Below, piece by piece: positions 11,901-22,400 of a DNA stretch of 64,000 bases. The notes under the pieces were generated by a model, which worked only from the letters and a program-made list of their open reading frames with translations, was not told the origin of the DNA and did no database searches. The number at the start of each line of letters is the position of its first letter. Position 1 is the first letter of the stretch. The translations under genes and the position numbers were made by a program. The stretch spans positions 11,160,001 to 11,224,000 of the forward strand of contig NC_064215.1 of assembly GCF_023101765.2 (NCBI RefSeq), read 5' to 3'. This DNA comes from Spodoptera frugiperda. Its lineage: Eukaryota; Arthropoda; Insecta; Lepidoptera; Noctuidae.

Positions 11901-14900
11901 TCTGAGCACTTATAACCTACCTTTTTACTTATAATATCATTGGGTAGTGCACAAACACATTATGGCATCTCCTCTTTGTACTCGGTTCACGGATGAAATG
12001 CATTTTGAGGGAATTAACTTCGTTCTACCTTTTGGAGTATTTCCAGTTCTGTTGAGGTAGCGCTTATTGATAGCCCGACTTTCACTTTAGTGTTTTTAAT
12101 ATTGTAATGTACTAAAGTTATATCTTTTTGTTTACAGCTCAGAAAATGGAAAGTACCGCCATTTTTTGCATCTACTCTGGGCATAAAGAATGCTGCACAA
12201 TTTGTGAGGAAGTAAGTCTTTTTTATAGATTATATGGCCTATAAACCCTCTTTTAACACGTTCCCTGCGACACTGTTTTTCCTCGCCGCACTACAAGCGC
12301 TGCATAGATGAGGTGTTATAGGCCCTGTTCCGCACTTAACGTGTTAAAGAAGAAGTCTCATAGTCCAGCACAAAAAATATACTGAGAAATTATCGAAATT
12401 CTTTTTTGGCCGACCCTGGAATCGAACCGGGATAAGGGTATCCCCAATCGAAGACCCCTTGTCCGGCAGTCGCACTTGCGACCACTCGACCAACGAGTTT
12501 TTAGTAATTTACCACAACTATAATTATTACAACAAGAATACTTAAATATTAACACATATCTTTTACCTTTGGCATCGTCCTTATTCCTCGACATCATTGA
12601 TTGTTTGACAACCATTGTAAAAATACTCCTATTGTTATCTGAAGTTGAGATGTAAAAACATCCGACTCTGATACTTCGGGTACGATAGTTGCATTTTAAA
12701 CATTGTTATTATTATATTCGATTGTTTATTCTCAATAACATAATTTGTTCATATTCATACAAATGTAGTCTCTAAACATCGGAAATAAGGTTCATAATGG
12801 AGTGTCTTCTCGGGGATTTAGAAGGGCAAGACAGAAAGTCACAATATACTATCGCGAGATACCTAATAAAATGAGTTGACTGAATCAGAAATGCGAAATA
12901 TGCAATTGATCCAGTTCTTTATTCGTAGTCTGTACGCTTAATACGAGCTTGTTTTGAAACTCGTACTAAGGGTACTTATTTGTACCATTATGTGATACCA
13001 TGAAAGTTGTATTGAGCTTTTAAAATAAAATATTATTATGTAAGTCATCCCATTCCTTTCTGTAAAAATCCTTTATTCGATTTTTAAACTTAATAATATT
13101 AATATAAAGTCGAATATCTAATGAAACAAATCGTTGTCCTGCTACAATATTTTTACTTATGTAAAAAATACCTTTGTTCATTTTGTTTTGGAGATGGTAT
13201 CGTGATTCACATTTGTTTGCCTGCTCATGTTTCCAAAATGTAATCCAAAACCGTTGTCATTAGTTCATTGAACTCGATTGATAAATGCTTCTTTGCTTGT
13301 TTACGTATCGTAAGTGATGATTGCTTACGTCAGTATTTTTTGATAGGTTTCTTATAAAAGATCCGTGAATCATTCGCCATTTTCTACATAAAAGAGAATT
13401 ATTAAAAATTCTATGCAGAATTGCTGAATCAGTTTTGATTAATATTGGTGCAAAAATAGAGAGATATTAAAGGAACCCTTTTTGCTTTATAATAAGTTAT
13501 AAACTTGGATATGTAGTACTTAGTACAATATTTATTTATTTCCAGATACAAGGCTTATACACTAGATTTGACAAATTAAATTTTTTCACCAATTTGCTAT
13601 GAATTTATCACTTATAGGTGTATACAGCTAGTGATGAATGTCTTATTCATGCACGCAACTTTCCATATAAAAACATAGCTTAACTGAGTCCGTTTCCAGC
13701 AGTGCTAAGCCACATGTACCAATGAATATGATTGGTGGAAGCCAAACGCACCCAAGGCAACATAGTTACATATCACATCTCTGGTGGAAAAGCAACCTAA
13801 AGATTGAGTTTCTTAAAAGTCTTATTACACACTAGCTACTTCCGCGCGGTTTCACCCGCTCTGCTTGGCTCCTTTTGGCCATAGCGTGATGTTTTATAGC
13901 CTATAGCCTTCCTCGATAAATGGACTATCCATCACAAAAAGAATTACTCAAATCGGACCAGCAGTTCCAGAGATTAGCGCGTTCAAACAAACAATCAAAC
14001 AAACTCTTTAGCTTTATAGTATTAGTATAGAAGTATATGATTGATGCAAGCCAAACGCATCCACAGCAACGTAGCATAGCACATTTCTGGTGGAAAAGCA
14101 CCCTGAAGATTGATTTTCTTGAAAAATTTTAGTACACATGTTAATAATGGCGTTGTTTATTCCAGACAACACTTTGCCGAGAGTCCCAGTAAGCCGGTGC
14201 TGCTGCAGCCCGAGGGAGGCCCGACCAACGGCAAGGGCCTGCTCAAGTTCTCCGAGTGGCCCTTCCCGGTCGGCAACAAGGTGCAACCTGTCGCTATCAG
14301 TACGTATATATTTTTCTTGATAATATTTTTGGTTGATAAAGTTTGTACTGAAAAGGATTATAAAACGTTACATTTTGGCAACATTTGTGTGATAAATTAA
14401 GTTAATAAATAAAATAGGTATTATACATACTATATTGCCACTTTTTAATTTCTGACAGTCCTATATAAGTATATACAATATGTTTTTGGAGAGAGACATT
14501 ACTAATATAAATGTGAATGTTTGTGAGTTTGTGTGTGTGTTTGTTACTCAATCTCGTCAAAATGGTTGAAAGGATCGGAATGAAATTTAGAACAGGGGTA
14601 GATTATGGTCTGGAATAACACATAGGATACTTTTTATCCTACGGGACCGCGGGCGAAGCTGCTGGCAGAAGCTAGTATATAGGGAGCGATATATGGCTCT
14701 AAATTTTGTACAGGGTCCCTGGAGTCAACTAAACAGCGTTGGAAGGGTAATTACAAACTTTAAACTCGTAGGACCAGTATGTTGCACCTTTAAGTCAAAG
14801 ATAAGTTTGGTCACCTACAGGGCCCATACGAAAATTATATGTCACTTTTCCTACGTTATTAATCGGGGATTCATATATTGTAGGCGTGGAGCGCATGTTC

Positions 14901-16215
14901 ACCAAGGTGACGGTGCACGGGTCGGGCGACAGCGTGTGTGTGTTCCCGTGGTGGGACGCGCTGTGGTTCCTGTGGTCGCCGCTGACCGTGTACACGCTGC
15001 GCCTGCTGGCGCCGCTGCCGCCGCAGCGGGACGACGCCGCGCTCGCCGTCAACGCCGCCGACGCCATCGCTGACGCTCTACAGGTATGTTTGTTAATGTC
15101 TGTCTTATCTGCGCATTTAAGGCTTTTCGAGGATATGATCATATTTAAGGGTTTTGACAAAACTGAGTAAAGAAACAACTAACAAAAACAACTATACTAT
15201 CGCATGTCGATTTAGACAAGCAAATTAAATCTATTTTATATTGTCAGGTTTTATATGGCTTTATTCATCGAAAACTTGACTTCCTTGGTGTAGTGTAACC
15301 TTACTTTGCACTTTCAACTACACTTTATATTTAAAAAAAACTATAAGTAATAGACTAGTAAAATATTATATTTTACATACCATAATTAAAGCTTCTCACG
15401 TCAAATCAGTTCCACATAATTACACCTGTAACATTTTTACCAACAGATTGAAAAGACAGATTTCAAATGGGAGGAGTTGTGTCGCGGGCGGCGCCGGGCC
15501 CCGCGGCGGCGCGAGGTCCCGGCCGACGTGTCGCGCCTCGCCAGGCAGGTCAAGGAAGTCTTGCCACGCGTGCCCATCAATGACATACTCCGGGATCTCG
15601 GTAAGTTAAGGTTTATTTAGTTTTTAAACAAGTTGTTGGTTTTTGCAATCGGTAGATGGCGTTGTTGTAGTGTTAAGTCTTGTTGGATTAGCAAAGCTGT
15701 TAAAAGTTGTGTCCAATTGTTGTCAATTCAACTTGGTAAATCAATTGAATAAAAACTTGTAATTGGCAGATATTAGGGGGAAATAAAACTTGATATTCGA
15801 CTAACTCGTGCATTTTCGTCGAAAATTATAGCAAACACTTAAAATAGCAGAGCAGTACCAACGACGTTCTACCTCAGATGATTTGTATTTGCAGTATAAA
15901 TCAATTTTAAAATTAGGAACTAATCAACTCAATCTCTTTCCAACAGCATCAACACGTAGCGTAGACGTTACAATAACGAACTTCCTGGAGGGTGTGACTC
16001 CTTACACGCCGGAGCCCGAGCCGGCAGCGGAGCCCCAGGCCTCCACGTCGCAAGCACAGCCTCGCTACGTCATCCCCACTCCCACAGGCGTCTTCCCAAA
16101 GAGTGCGAAGGAGAGACAGCTTAGCTTCCAAGAGCGGAAGGCTCAAATGATTGCCGAAGCCAGAAAAAGATATATTGAGAAGAATGGGCTCAATGTGGCT
16201 TTGAATAACTGTTGA
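2970..16215 (+). CDS. AUP1: AUP1, lipid-droplet/ERAD adaptor (8 coding exons)
   Basis: Coding exons: 2970-3007, 5825-5991, 6502-6614, 12138-12211, 14166-14299, 14884-15083, 15447-15600 and 15947-16215. All introns are GT-AG and phases join to 382 residues plus TGA. AUP1 is a monotopic ER and lipid-droplet protein that recruits the ubiquitin-conjugating enzyme UBE2G2 to ER-associated degradation. Residues about 16-52 are a long hydrophobic hairpin. Residues about 69-240 form an acyltransferase-like domain with PEGG and GLLKFSEWPFP motifs. Residues about 272-315 are a CUE ubiquitin-binding domain (VKEVLPRVP, VDVTITNFLEG). The tail (SFQERKAQM, about 350-378) fits the E2-binding G2BR segment. The usual NHVTxFD acyltransferase box reads NYVSCLD (residues 88-94), so the catalytic histidine is a tyrosine. 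The start fits because exon 1 splices in phase to the hairpin. Intron 2 carries a DNA transposon, intron 3 a LINE nested in a MITE, and intron 4 duplicated repeats. The protein is a little shorter than human AUP1. Exons 6 and 7 are very GC-rich. Confidence 0.95.
3878..4046 (+). repeat. RTE-like retrotransposon tail fragment
   Basis: The stretch ends in AAATTTCATCAAAATCCATT, a run of CAAACAAACAAAC and TTTCACATTTGTAATATTTG, the usual 3' end of abundant moth RTE-related repeats. It lies in AUP1 intron 1 with no coding capacity. Immediately after it (about 4070-4115 and 4460-4515) are short TCTTGTGGCTGATATGAT and TGATGATGATG pieces that look like tails of the tRNA-derived SINE seen whole at 44854. 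Confidence 0.5.
4602..5693. mobile_element. 1.1-kb DNA transposon with long imperfect TIRs
   Basis: The left end starts GGGGTTTGAGTAA and the right end, read backwards, starts GGGGTTTGGGTAAA. Similarity continues inward on both sides through GGCGTC(A/G)TTTT, AGCGGCCA and CTGAGATATTTG, so the inverted repeats reach well over 100 bases with gaps. The element splits an older repeat: the sequence before 4602 (ATTGGGATGAAA) and after 5693 (ATAGGGGTAGATTATGATC) are the two halves of the repeat seen whole at 14499-14676. I could not define the target-site duplication. It lies in AUP1 intron 1. Confidence 0.7.
4992..5219 (-). CDS. Transposon-encoded fragment, SWIM-type zinc finger-like
   Basis: A 75-residue reading frame inside the 1.1-kb transposon. 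Its centre, GCCSHIMSIIWYMAWGRY, resembles the C-terminal SWIM-like C/H segment of uncharacterised transposon proteins in insects and cnidarians, and a preceding FCIYCRR adds cysteines. The end is acidic (ENEMDEES). An in-frame stop lies just before the methionine, so this is either a small frame or the remnant of a longer protein whose rest was deleted. I cannot name the superfamily and assign no enzymatic function. Confidence 0.4.
   Translation of the reverse strand: MDVLNDAFCIYCRRSLNRVGGTRRRSYNLTGCCSHIMSIIWYMAWGRYQNNLTQPAQFLDTIIRHDIENEMDEES
5694..5790. repeat. Right half of repeat split by the 1.1-kb transposon
   Basis: GGGGTAGATTATGATCTGGAA and the following bases match 14593 onwards. The left half is at about 4540-4601. 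This sequence abuts AUP1 exon 2 (5825). Confidence 0.55.
6367..6432 (+). repeat. Fragment of repeat family B
   Basis: GCGACGATTGCTTACCATC, AGGTGATTCGGCTGCTCG and TTTACCGGCTTATTCCATAA match the 3' end of the fuller copies at 33040 and 60473. It sits about 70 bases upstream of AUP1 exon 3. Confidence 0.6.
6905..6965 (-). repeat. Conserved 3'-UTR hairpin of the LINE
   Basis: On the minus strand the motif reads GGTTGCCTGGAAGAGATCGC followed by TGTAAGCGATAAGGCCGCC. Bases 6929-6934 and 6938-6943 form a perfect 6-bp stem with a 3-base loop. This motif recurs near the 3' ends of many arthropod non-LTR elements. A role as the RT recognition structure is inference. Confidence 0.75.
7021..7140. repeat. 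(CATA)n microsatellite
   Basis: Imperfect CATA/CAAA tetranucleotide tract between the LINE stop codon and its conserved 3' hairpin. Confidence 0.9.
7226..8629 (-). pseudogene. LINE ORF2 3' part: reverse transcriptase
   Basis: A 467-residue frame that carries ORF2 on after the frameshift. The first 18 or so residues are out-of-frame read-through. RT motifs follow: DYRPIS (26-31), FSNAFNTVD with catalytic D98, GVPQGGVLSP (154-163) and the catalytic YADD (184-187). The C-terminus (LKWLPIRLRR, VRLWNALP) matches the related copy at 26874-27656. Apart from the frameshift at 8576-8580 it shows no in-frame stops, suggesting a fairly young insertion. It ends at a TAA before the 3' UTR. Confidence 0.9.
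8500..10221 (-). pseudogene. LINE ORF2 5' part: endonuclease domain
   Basis: A 573-residue frame. Residues 1-41 come from the flanking MITE, not the LINE, because the LINE ends at 10098. The endonuclease starts near residue 66 (VVHINAQSI, N71) and shows the expected LVSESWL, YYCPSLR, IIMGDFN and LLDLILVSS motifs. After about residue 290 comes the linker toward RT with a conserved PWLTDEIR box. The frame reads ITPLPK and then shifts. The last roughly 40 residues are out of frame with the true RT start, which continues in the overlapping frame below 8629. Confidence 0.85.
11733..11995. mobile_element. MITE, same family as the LINE-interrupted copy
   Basis: Ends form an imperfect inverted repeat of about 35 bases: ATCCATGAAGCAAATACAAA at the left and, read backwards, ATCCGTGAACCGAGTACAAA at the right. 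The interior (CTTACGGGGAGCGCGGGACG) matches the sequence flanking the LINE at about 10130. It is non-coding and lies in AUP1 intron 3. A fragment of the same family is at 25545-25640. Confidence 0.75.
12380..12500 (-). repeat. tRNA-headed SINE (CGTTGGTCGAGTGG type)
   Basis: On the minus strand it has a tRNA-like head with box A-like GTTGGTCGAGTGG, box B-like GGTTCGATTCC and then GGGTCGGCCAAAA and an AATTTCTCAGTA body. It cannot be a working tRNA because the arms do not fold fully. This SINE type is familiar in noctuids. It lies in AUP1 intron 4. Confidence 0.7.
12937..12970. mobile_element. 34-bp relic MITE of the CTTAGTACGAG family
   Basis: CTTAATACGAGCTTGTTTT directly abuts the inverted AACTCGTACTAAG, so only the two terminal repeats remain. 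Longer relatives are at 52477 and 53169. Confidence 0.5.
13645..13797. mobile_element. Partial MITE (GGGTGCTTTTCCA family), copy 1
   Basis: Matches the right half of the full element at 46724-47047: ATGAATATGATTGGTGGAAG, then a terminus TGGTGGAAAAGCAACC. The next 35 bases (AAGATTGAGTTTCTTAAAA...) are duplicated after copy 2. Confidence 0.65.
13831..14030 (+). repeat. Repeat family C, copy 1 (RTE-like tail)
   Basis: Starts ACTAGCTACTTCCGCGCGG, ends with a CAAACAAACAATCAAACAAA tract and TTATAGTATTAGTATAG. The second copy, 39316-39518, matches over its whole length. Such sequences are non-autonomous relatives of RTE 3' ends. It is inserted between the two MITE copies of AUP1 intron 4. Confidence 0.7.
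14034..14137. mobile_element. Partial MITE (GGGTGCTTTTCCA family), copy 2
   Basis: TATGATTGATGCAAGCCAAA through TGGTGGAAAAGCACCC (ends 14103), followed by a flank that repeats the flank of copy 1. It ends about 30 bases before AUP1 exon 5. Confidence 0.65.
14499..14676 (-). repeat. RTE-like repeat in AUP1 intron 5
   Basis: Begins TTACTAATATAAATGTGAAT and ends GCTGGCAGAAGCTAGTATA, with GGGGTAGATTATGGTCTGGA inside. Same family as the copy split by the transposon at 4602-5693, in the orientation opposite to family C. Confidence 0.6.
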
Positions 16216-17700
16216 ATGTAATTGTAAGTAGTTTGGTTGTTTATTGGGAGACTTTCAATTCATTTTAGGTGTAAATTCGCCATATTTTGGGGGAGAAATC
16301 ATTTCTGTAGACGCAATCCAAGACAGTATACACAATGCCCATGGGTTAAAGTTCCAAATTATGTGAAAAAAATAGATCTCATTATTCAAAACTGTTTTGT
16401 GGGCAGCAGTTGAAAAATATGTGTAAAATCACGAAATAAACACGCTAAATCCACGTGGTATTGTAAAAAAGACTTACAGCATTAAGAAAATAAGGTCTTA
16501 AATCCAAAGAGGACGAACATACGTAGGACTTGATCCCAAATAAACAACTGAACTACATCAAAGGGTAGCAGAAAGGAAGGATAATGTTAATGAAAGGGAA
16601 ACATAGGATAGTTTGTGCCTAAATAGGTTGATTAACGATAAAACTTAAATTGATCTAACTGCCCGTCTACATTACACTTATATAACTTTTTAAATCACAA
16701 ACAATTAGTAAAAAATGTTACTCGATAATATATTTTTAATTAAATGTTAACGGGATAATTGTAATGTAGATGACGTATTAGTTGTGACGTCATAATTACG
16801 AGTCCTTCCAAAGTGATGACGTACTTGAAGTTTTAGTTTTATAGTGAAATGTATGGTAGATCCAATAATCATATTATTTTTAACATTTAAATATAGCTAT
16901 TGACAGTTGTATGGAAATTATTTTATATTATTTTGTGGTAACATTGAAGGTTGTTCGATATTCTTTTTTTCTGGCAACATTAGCCATTTTTTTTAATAGT
17001 AAGACATTGTCTGCATATTGACGTGTGCTAGGTTTTTGATAACTTATCAACTAATGTTCCTGAAATTTTATTGCTATATTATTTTCATGCGACGTACCTA
17101 GGGCAAGTCAATGTAGTAGAATTTATATTTCCTTTGTTATTCTTATAAGTAATTAATTACATTTTGATTCGGGCTCAGTCGGAGTTGGGTCGCGGTAAAA
17201 CAAGAAAAAGTAGATCGGTAATTTTTCTAATTTATTATTCGCAAACGTATTAAATTCATGACTGATATTACTTATTGAAATGTTGAATAATACTCTTTTT
17301 ATTGAAGTTGGTAAATAAATTAACATTTTTTTACCTAGTCCTGTCTTGAAGAGGCTTTCGACCAGATTCTCAAACTATTTAAATACGATATTAATTTAAA
17401 AGTTAATACTATATTGTGACTTGAGAGTTTGGTAGTAAAATTATATAATTTTAATATTTATGCTCCGACTGAAGCCTTATTTAGGACGGAATTGAATATT
17501 TTGCGAAATATATAATTATATAATAGAAAAATCAAAGATTATTTTTCTTATGGTAATCGTATTAAACTTCCGTGTGTACATACTTCTTTATATATATGAA
17601 TTATTATATAAATTATAAAATCACGCCTGAATGTAAGTTCAAACGTTATAGAACTGATTTTGATTGTGTTCTGTTAGAATAAAATACATTAAATAAAAAC
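16216..17700 (+). other. AUP1 3' UTR and downstream sequence
   Basis: AT-rich, no coding signal. Candidate poly(A) signals AATAAA at 17678-17683 and 17692-17697 would give a 3' UTR of about 1.5 kb, but an earlier site cannot be excluded. Confidence 0.4.
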
Positions 17701-18284
17701 GGTTTGTTTTATTTTTCGAGTTGTTTAGTTTCCTTTACTTTGTGAAGTAAACCCGCAGGGCATAAATGCTTGTTTCATTCACTCATTAAGGAATGAACAG
17801 GAGAATTATGAGCTTGGTCCAGTCAACCATTTTGTTGGGAACGGAACAACCCAACACACAGCGCCACCGACTGTAGGACATTTATGTGTGCATGACGCCT
17901 CAACCCTTGTCGGGTGGGCTGACTTTAACAGAGTTTACAGAAGTCAAAGAGTTAACAATTATATAATTATGTATATAACAGTTATGTTATTATTGATGCT
18001 TTCCGCATACACATTACCTCCTGCTATATAAATTTTTATTTTAGTCCGAGGAACATTTCTCACCCAAAAGGGCAATCCCACAACTGCCGCGTCTCTGTGT
18101 TTGATGGCCATTTTAAGGTTGTAGTCCATAATCCTATGGTCGCTCTCTTCCGCAGCCCTTCTGATCAATTTGCTTATCGCGTCATCACAGCTGTCCGTGT
18201 AGTAGATGCAACTATGTGTGTGACGCGATATTGCAACTACTGCATGTGGTACGCTATCATGAATTTTAACCTAATGGTTTGGTA
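17701..18284. other. Intergenic, unassigned
   Basis: Contains small opposing frames (e.g. 17959-18168 minus, 69 residues) that I do not recognise. It may be the upstream part of the retroelement relic that follows. Confidence 0.3.
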
Positions 18285-18690
18285 CGTGATGATGGCAAGA
18301 GACCAGATGGTATGTAATTGCTGTCTTAAAAGATAGGTAGGCCGTTGGTGTGGGACGCTACGTGTGTAGACACCCTTGCGCCATCTCACCTTCTAAGTAC
18401 TGCTGCATGGCTGGTGCGACTGCTTCCGCGGCAGAGGACCTCAAGCGGCGTAAATATTCAAACCTAGTTGGCAATTGAGCCGTTTGGGTTCGAAACATTT
18501 GGGCCACGGGGTCCTGGTGCCCATTATGTTTTTAAAGAGATTGCACGTAAGCTATTCGATTCTACACGACCAGAAGGCTGGCTATTTCTTCGGTCAGAAG
18601 ATAAGCCATTCAACGCGGCAATGCGGCCAGTTTTCTGGGAACGTTGCCCAGTGACAGCGATGCGGACGAGTACTTCGATGCCTAACAAGA
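18285..18690 (+). pseudogene. Decayed retrotransposon ORF C-terminus
   Basis: Pieces of one conserved retroelement tail appear in successive frames: DDGKRPDGM then, after two stops, LVWDATCVDTLAPSH; then AGATASAAEDLKRRKYSNLV; then IEPFGFETFGPRGPGAHYVF; then FFGQKISHS. The LVWDATCVDTLAPSH and FETFGPWGPGA boxes are familiar from insect retrotransposon proteins. At least three frame changes and internal stops make it dead. Confidence 0.75.
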
Positions 18691-18946
18691 TTTTTTTTCG
18701 TTATGTTACTTTTTATTTCCATTTTAGGTATTTTTATGTTGTAAGTAAAGATTAATCATATCTCTGGGTCCAAACAATGTGGGAATTTAAAACAAATCTA
18801 GCGTATACCTAAATTGTGCCGATACCTACCTATAAACTTACGCTTTTCCACATATGTTTGGTGGGTTTGACCCTGTCAATCAATGGGTGACAAGGACTTA
18901 GACTTTTTCAAGATATTTGAGGTTTTATGATATGTACCAAAATTTT

Positions 18947-19245
18947 CATTTATTTTCGGGGTTTAGAATTTAATGTAGAAACAATTAAAACACATGCGTA
19001 TTTAAAAAAAGTACATTTATTGATTTAAAAAATACAAAATATCGACACTCGAAGTTACAGTCCCAGTCTATGCGGAGTTCTGCGCGGAGTGTTGAGCCCC
19101 GGTGTAGCTATCTCCTGCTTCACTGGTACATCTTCTTCTTTCTTCTTTCTCTCTTCTGCCATCTTCTGTTCAGCTTGCTTCATCTCTTCCTCCATACGCT
19201 GCAGATGTACGGCTGCTTCTTTACGTTTGTCGCGGTTTGATCTGG
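18947..19245 (-). repeat. Tandem duplicate of the DHX38 terminal exon and its 3' flank
   Basis: Positions 19055-19241 (minus) are a full-length 187-base copy of the last DHX38 exon (19430-19616). The intron-side CCAG is retained, so are the stop and an AATAAA. Four coding differences, all synonymous, are visible: in an Arg, an Ile, a Pro and a Gly codon. Homology continues past the poly(A) signal to about 18947, with many more changes and indels than in the exon. Upstream of the exon start the sequence is unrelated and lacks a pyrimidine tract, so splicing into this copy looks poor. Confidence 0.85.
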
Positions 19246-19386
19246 ATCCGATCGCGTTTGTCGATATTTAATATTTTATGATACGAACAAAAATATACAT
19301 TTTCTTTATTTTCGGGAGAGAGGATATTTATATCGGGACTTGGAATTTAATGTAGAAGCAATAAAACACATGCTTATTAAAAAAAC

Positions 19387-19396
19387 TTTATTTATT
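19387..19396 (-). terminator. Overlapping poly(A) signals of DHX38
   Basis: On the minus strand AATAAATAAA lies about 34-43 bases after the stop codon, predicting a very short 3' UTR. The duplicate exon keeps one AATAAA. Confidence 0.6.
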
Positions 19397-19429
19397 GATT
19401 TAAAAAATACAAAACATCGACACTCGAAG

Positions 19430-22400
19430 TTACAGTCCCAGTCTATGCGGAGTTCTGCGCGGAGTGTTGAGTCCTGGTGTAGCAATCTCCTGCTTCACTG
19501 GTACATCTTCTTCTTTCTTCTTTCTCTCTTCTGCCATCTTCTGTTCAGCTTGCTTCATCTCTTCCTCCATGCGCTGCAGATGTACGGCTGCTTCTTTACG
19601 TTTGTCGCGGTTTGATCTGGGAATAAGAGGATAGAAATGCTTGTATGATAATTATTCTTATGAATTAGATAAGAGAGTACAGCTAACTCTACTTCTAGTT
19701 CGTCTCTAAAGACGAATTTGTTTCTGATCACCGCAATACATCACAATAATACTTTTGCCAACAAGGATTAGCGATAATGATAATATTTGCCACTTACTGT
19801 AAAACAACTTATATACATACAATACATAAAAAATACTATAAAACAAAACATCAACTCACTTCCCAGTTTCCTTGACCGAAAAGAACATAGGTCCCAGTTC
19901 AGCGAGCCACCTCCCGTCCACAGCAGTGACGCAGTGCATGTACTCCTTGGTGGTCATCATCAGCTCGTAGTAGACCACGTAGTCGGGCGAGTTGCCCAGC
20001 CCGAACAGTGCCGATGTGGGGTGCAAGTGACACGGCATACCCGTACGACAGTTCACGTACTCCCCTATACCTTTAAGACGAGCTGCTTGCTGGAAGTATG
20101 CTGTGGAGATGAAAAACGTGGTTAAAATTTATGGACCAAGAATGGAACCCTGTGGCATTCCTGACTTGTATACAGATTTATGCTACATTTGTATGAAAAT
20201 GTAAATTGTTTCTACGTAATAACTTGAATTGGAAGAAAGTACAGTAGCTAAACTAATACTAGTTCTAGTCTATTGCATATTAGTAAAGTTTTATGGTTTG
20301 TTTTAACAGAGAAGGTTATCGAAAGCCTTAGACAAGTCGCAACAACACTCAACAAAAACTTTCTCAATCGAAAAAATACCCAATTCCTTCTAAGATAAGT
20401 CATATAATAAGAAATAAACCTCACAATAATATAGTTCACTTACCAGAGCAGATACATTTGCGTACAAGATCCCAGTCAGTCCCGCAGGAGACGAGTGGCA
20501 GTCTCTGTTGTTGCATGATGTCCTTCAGTTGTTGTCTCACCTCGCGTACTTTGCGCATCGCCTTACCATGCACGAAGTGCTCTGTGCACCACTGGCCCGA
20601 GTAACTGGAACAAAAATATTTTGTTAAGCACGATTTCTTGGTGTATTGATTACTTTTTTGTAGCAGCTAAATAACTCTTTGTCTGATCCACATATCGTTG
20701 TTTCGGGTCTGGGTGTCATGTGTCAGTGAAATTGTATGTTCGAAATCGCACACACGACAGAGGAGAAAATCCTAGTGTATCCAATCCTTCTGAAACGTTT
20801 AAAAAAAGGAAATCTATTACCACGACTTACTTGTTAGCCTTCCACTGGTTGTACAAATGCAGCAGTGTGAGGTGGTCAGACTCGGGCACCTGGAACTTCT
20901 CCTTCACAGAGTCAGCCTCCTCCTCGCGACCCTGGGGCCGGTAGAACACTGACGGTACTGACAGCATTGACACTGGAAGAAAGATCAAATGGATTTGAAT
21001 TATGTAGTTGTATTACATACATAATATAACATATAAAAATGATAATTCCCCTCAAGCTTTGAGCAATTGTTAAAGTTTCAATGTGCCATGTAAGATGTAC
21101 AAATTAAATAGAACAATAGTTTTGTTCACAGCGATATCCGTTGGTCGAATCGATCTTTACGCAGAATTATCGAAGAGAAAACCATGCAAAGTTGGCCAAG
21201 CTACTTATGTAATAACTACTGCTGATAAATCTTGTCACATTAGATGCTATTTTGTTACGCTCAATATATTTTCCTACTTTAACATATCAAAAAGAATAAA
21301 CAATTACTAAGTTCCTAAGTATATAACTCACCAATAATAAGCACTTCTACACTGCATCCCATCTTGGCGCTGACAATGAGCATGTGACACTGCGGCGGGT
21401 CTAGAGGGAACTCTGCCATCTGTCGGCCGAGCGGAGTGAGGGCGCCCGTGCCGTCCAGTGCGCCCAGGATCCACAGCTGGTACATCGAGTTCAGGATCGT
21501 GTCCTAGACGTGAGAAAAAATACACATTATATATCTAGTATCTACCTATATATGTTTTAAGCCGAATGTTCAACGGCAGTTCAAATATTTTAATTTAGTC
21601 CGCATAGTTGAGTCAGTTTGGCTGTCATAGTTTGGGGTAGACAAAAAAGAAAAACAGAATCAATTTAAAAATAAGTATTGTGTATAGGGCGATTCTACAT
21701 TAAGGACTTTTGCTTCGTTGAATGCGGCTCTTGAGCCTGCTGAGCTACTAGAGACCTATTACCATAGGTCTCTTTTGTGGAATCCAGACAAAGTATCATC
21801 ATGGCATTTTCAGAAATTAAGCTTTGAATCGCACTTGGAGTGCGGTAACTTTGTTTTCTATTTACTGAGTCTCACAATCAGCAAAAGTTTACCTTACCTA
21901 CGCACTTAAAACCATACTAACCTGTGGCGGTGGATCCATAAAATGGAAAGCAAGGAGATCTTCGACTCCCAAACTCTTCAGCAACAGTACAGTATTGGCC
22001 AGATTAGTTCTCTGTATCTCTGGCACTGTGGAGGCCAACAGTTCGTGTTGGTACTGTCTCTGGGTGTAGAGACAGAACGCCTTGCCCGGACCGGTACGGC
22101 CGGCGCGACCTGCGCGCTGGCGGGCGTTCGCTTGACTTACTGGGTAGATCTGGAAAGAATGTAGAAGTTGCAGTTATTTCTTGGGTAGTTATTTTTGAAA
22201 AAGAAATGAAAGAATCCTATTAAGGTTATAACAGATACCTAGCTTGGCTTCGGCACGGCGTTTTTTGTTTTGAAAACAATACAAAAAGGTTGCAAGCGCG
22301 CTGGCAGCGCACTTACCACCTTTTTGTATTGACGTTAAGAAATATATCATACCACATACGATTTAAAGTTCAATTTTTAATAAAATATTGCCGTGTGAAT

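Noticed and set aside
12400..12500. tRNA gene on the minus strand
   Set aside because: Box A- and B-like motifs are present but the acceptor and anticodon arms do not fold, and the same head with a shared body recurs at 24955. It is a SINE.
14014..15178. Frames antisense or out of frame around AUP1 exons 5 and 6
   Set aside because: Only the spliced plus-strand frame matches AUP1 and joins in phase; the rest is by-product of GC-rich exons.
19055..19241. mRNA-derived retrocopy of DHX38
   Set aside because: Homology continues beyond the poly(A) signal into the downstream flank, and there is no A tail or preceding exon, so DNA-level duplication fits better.
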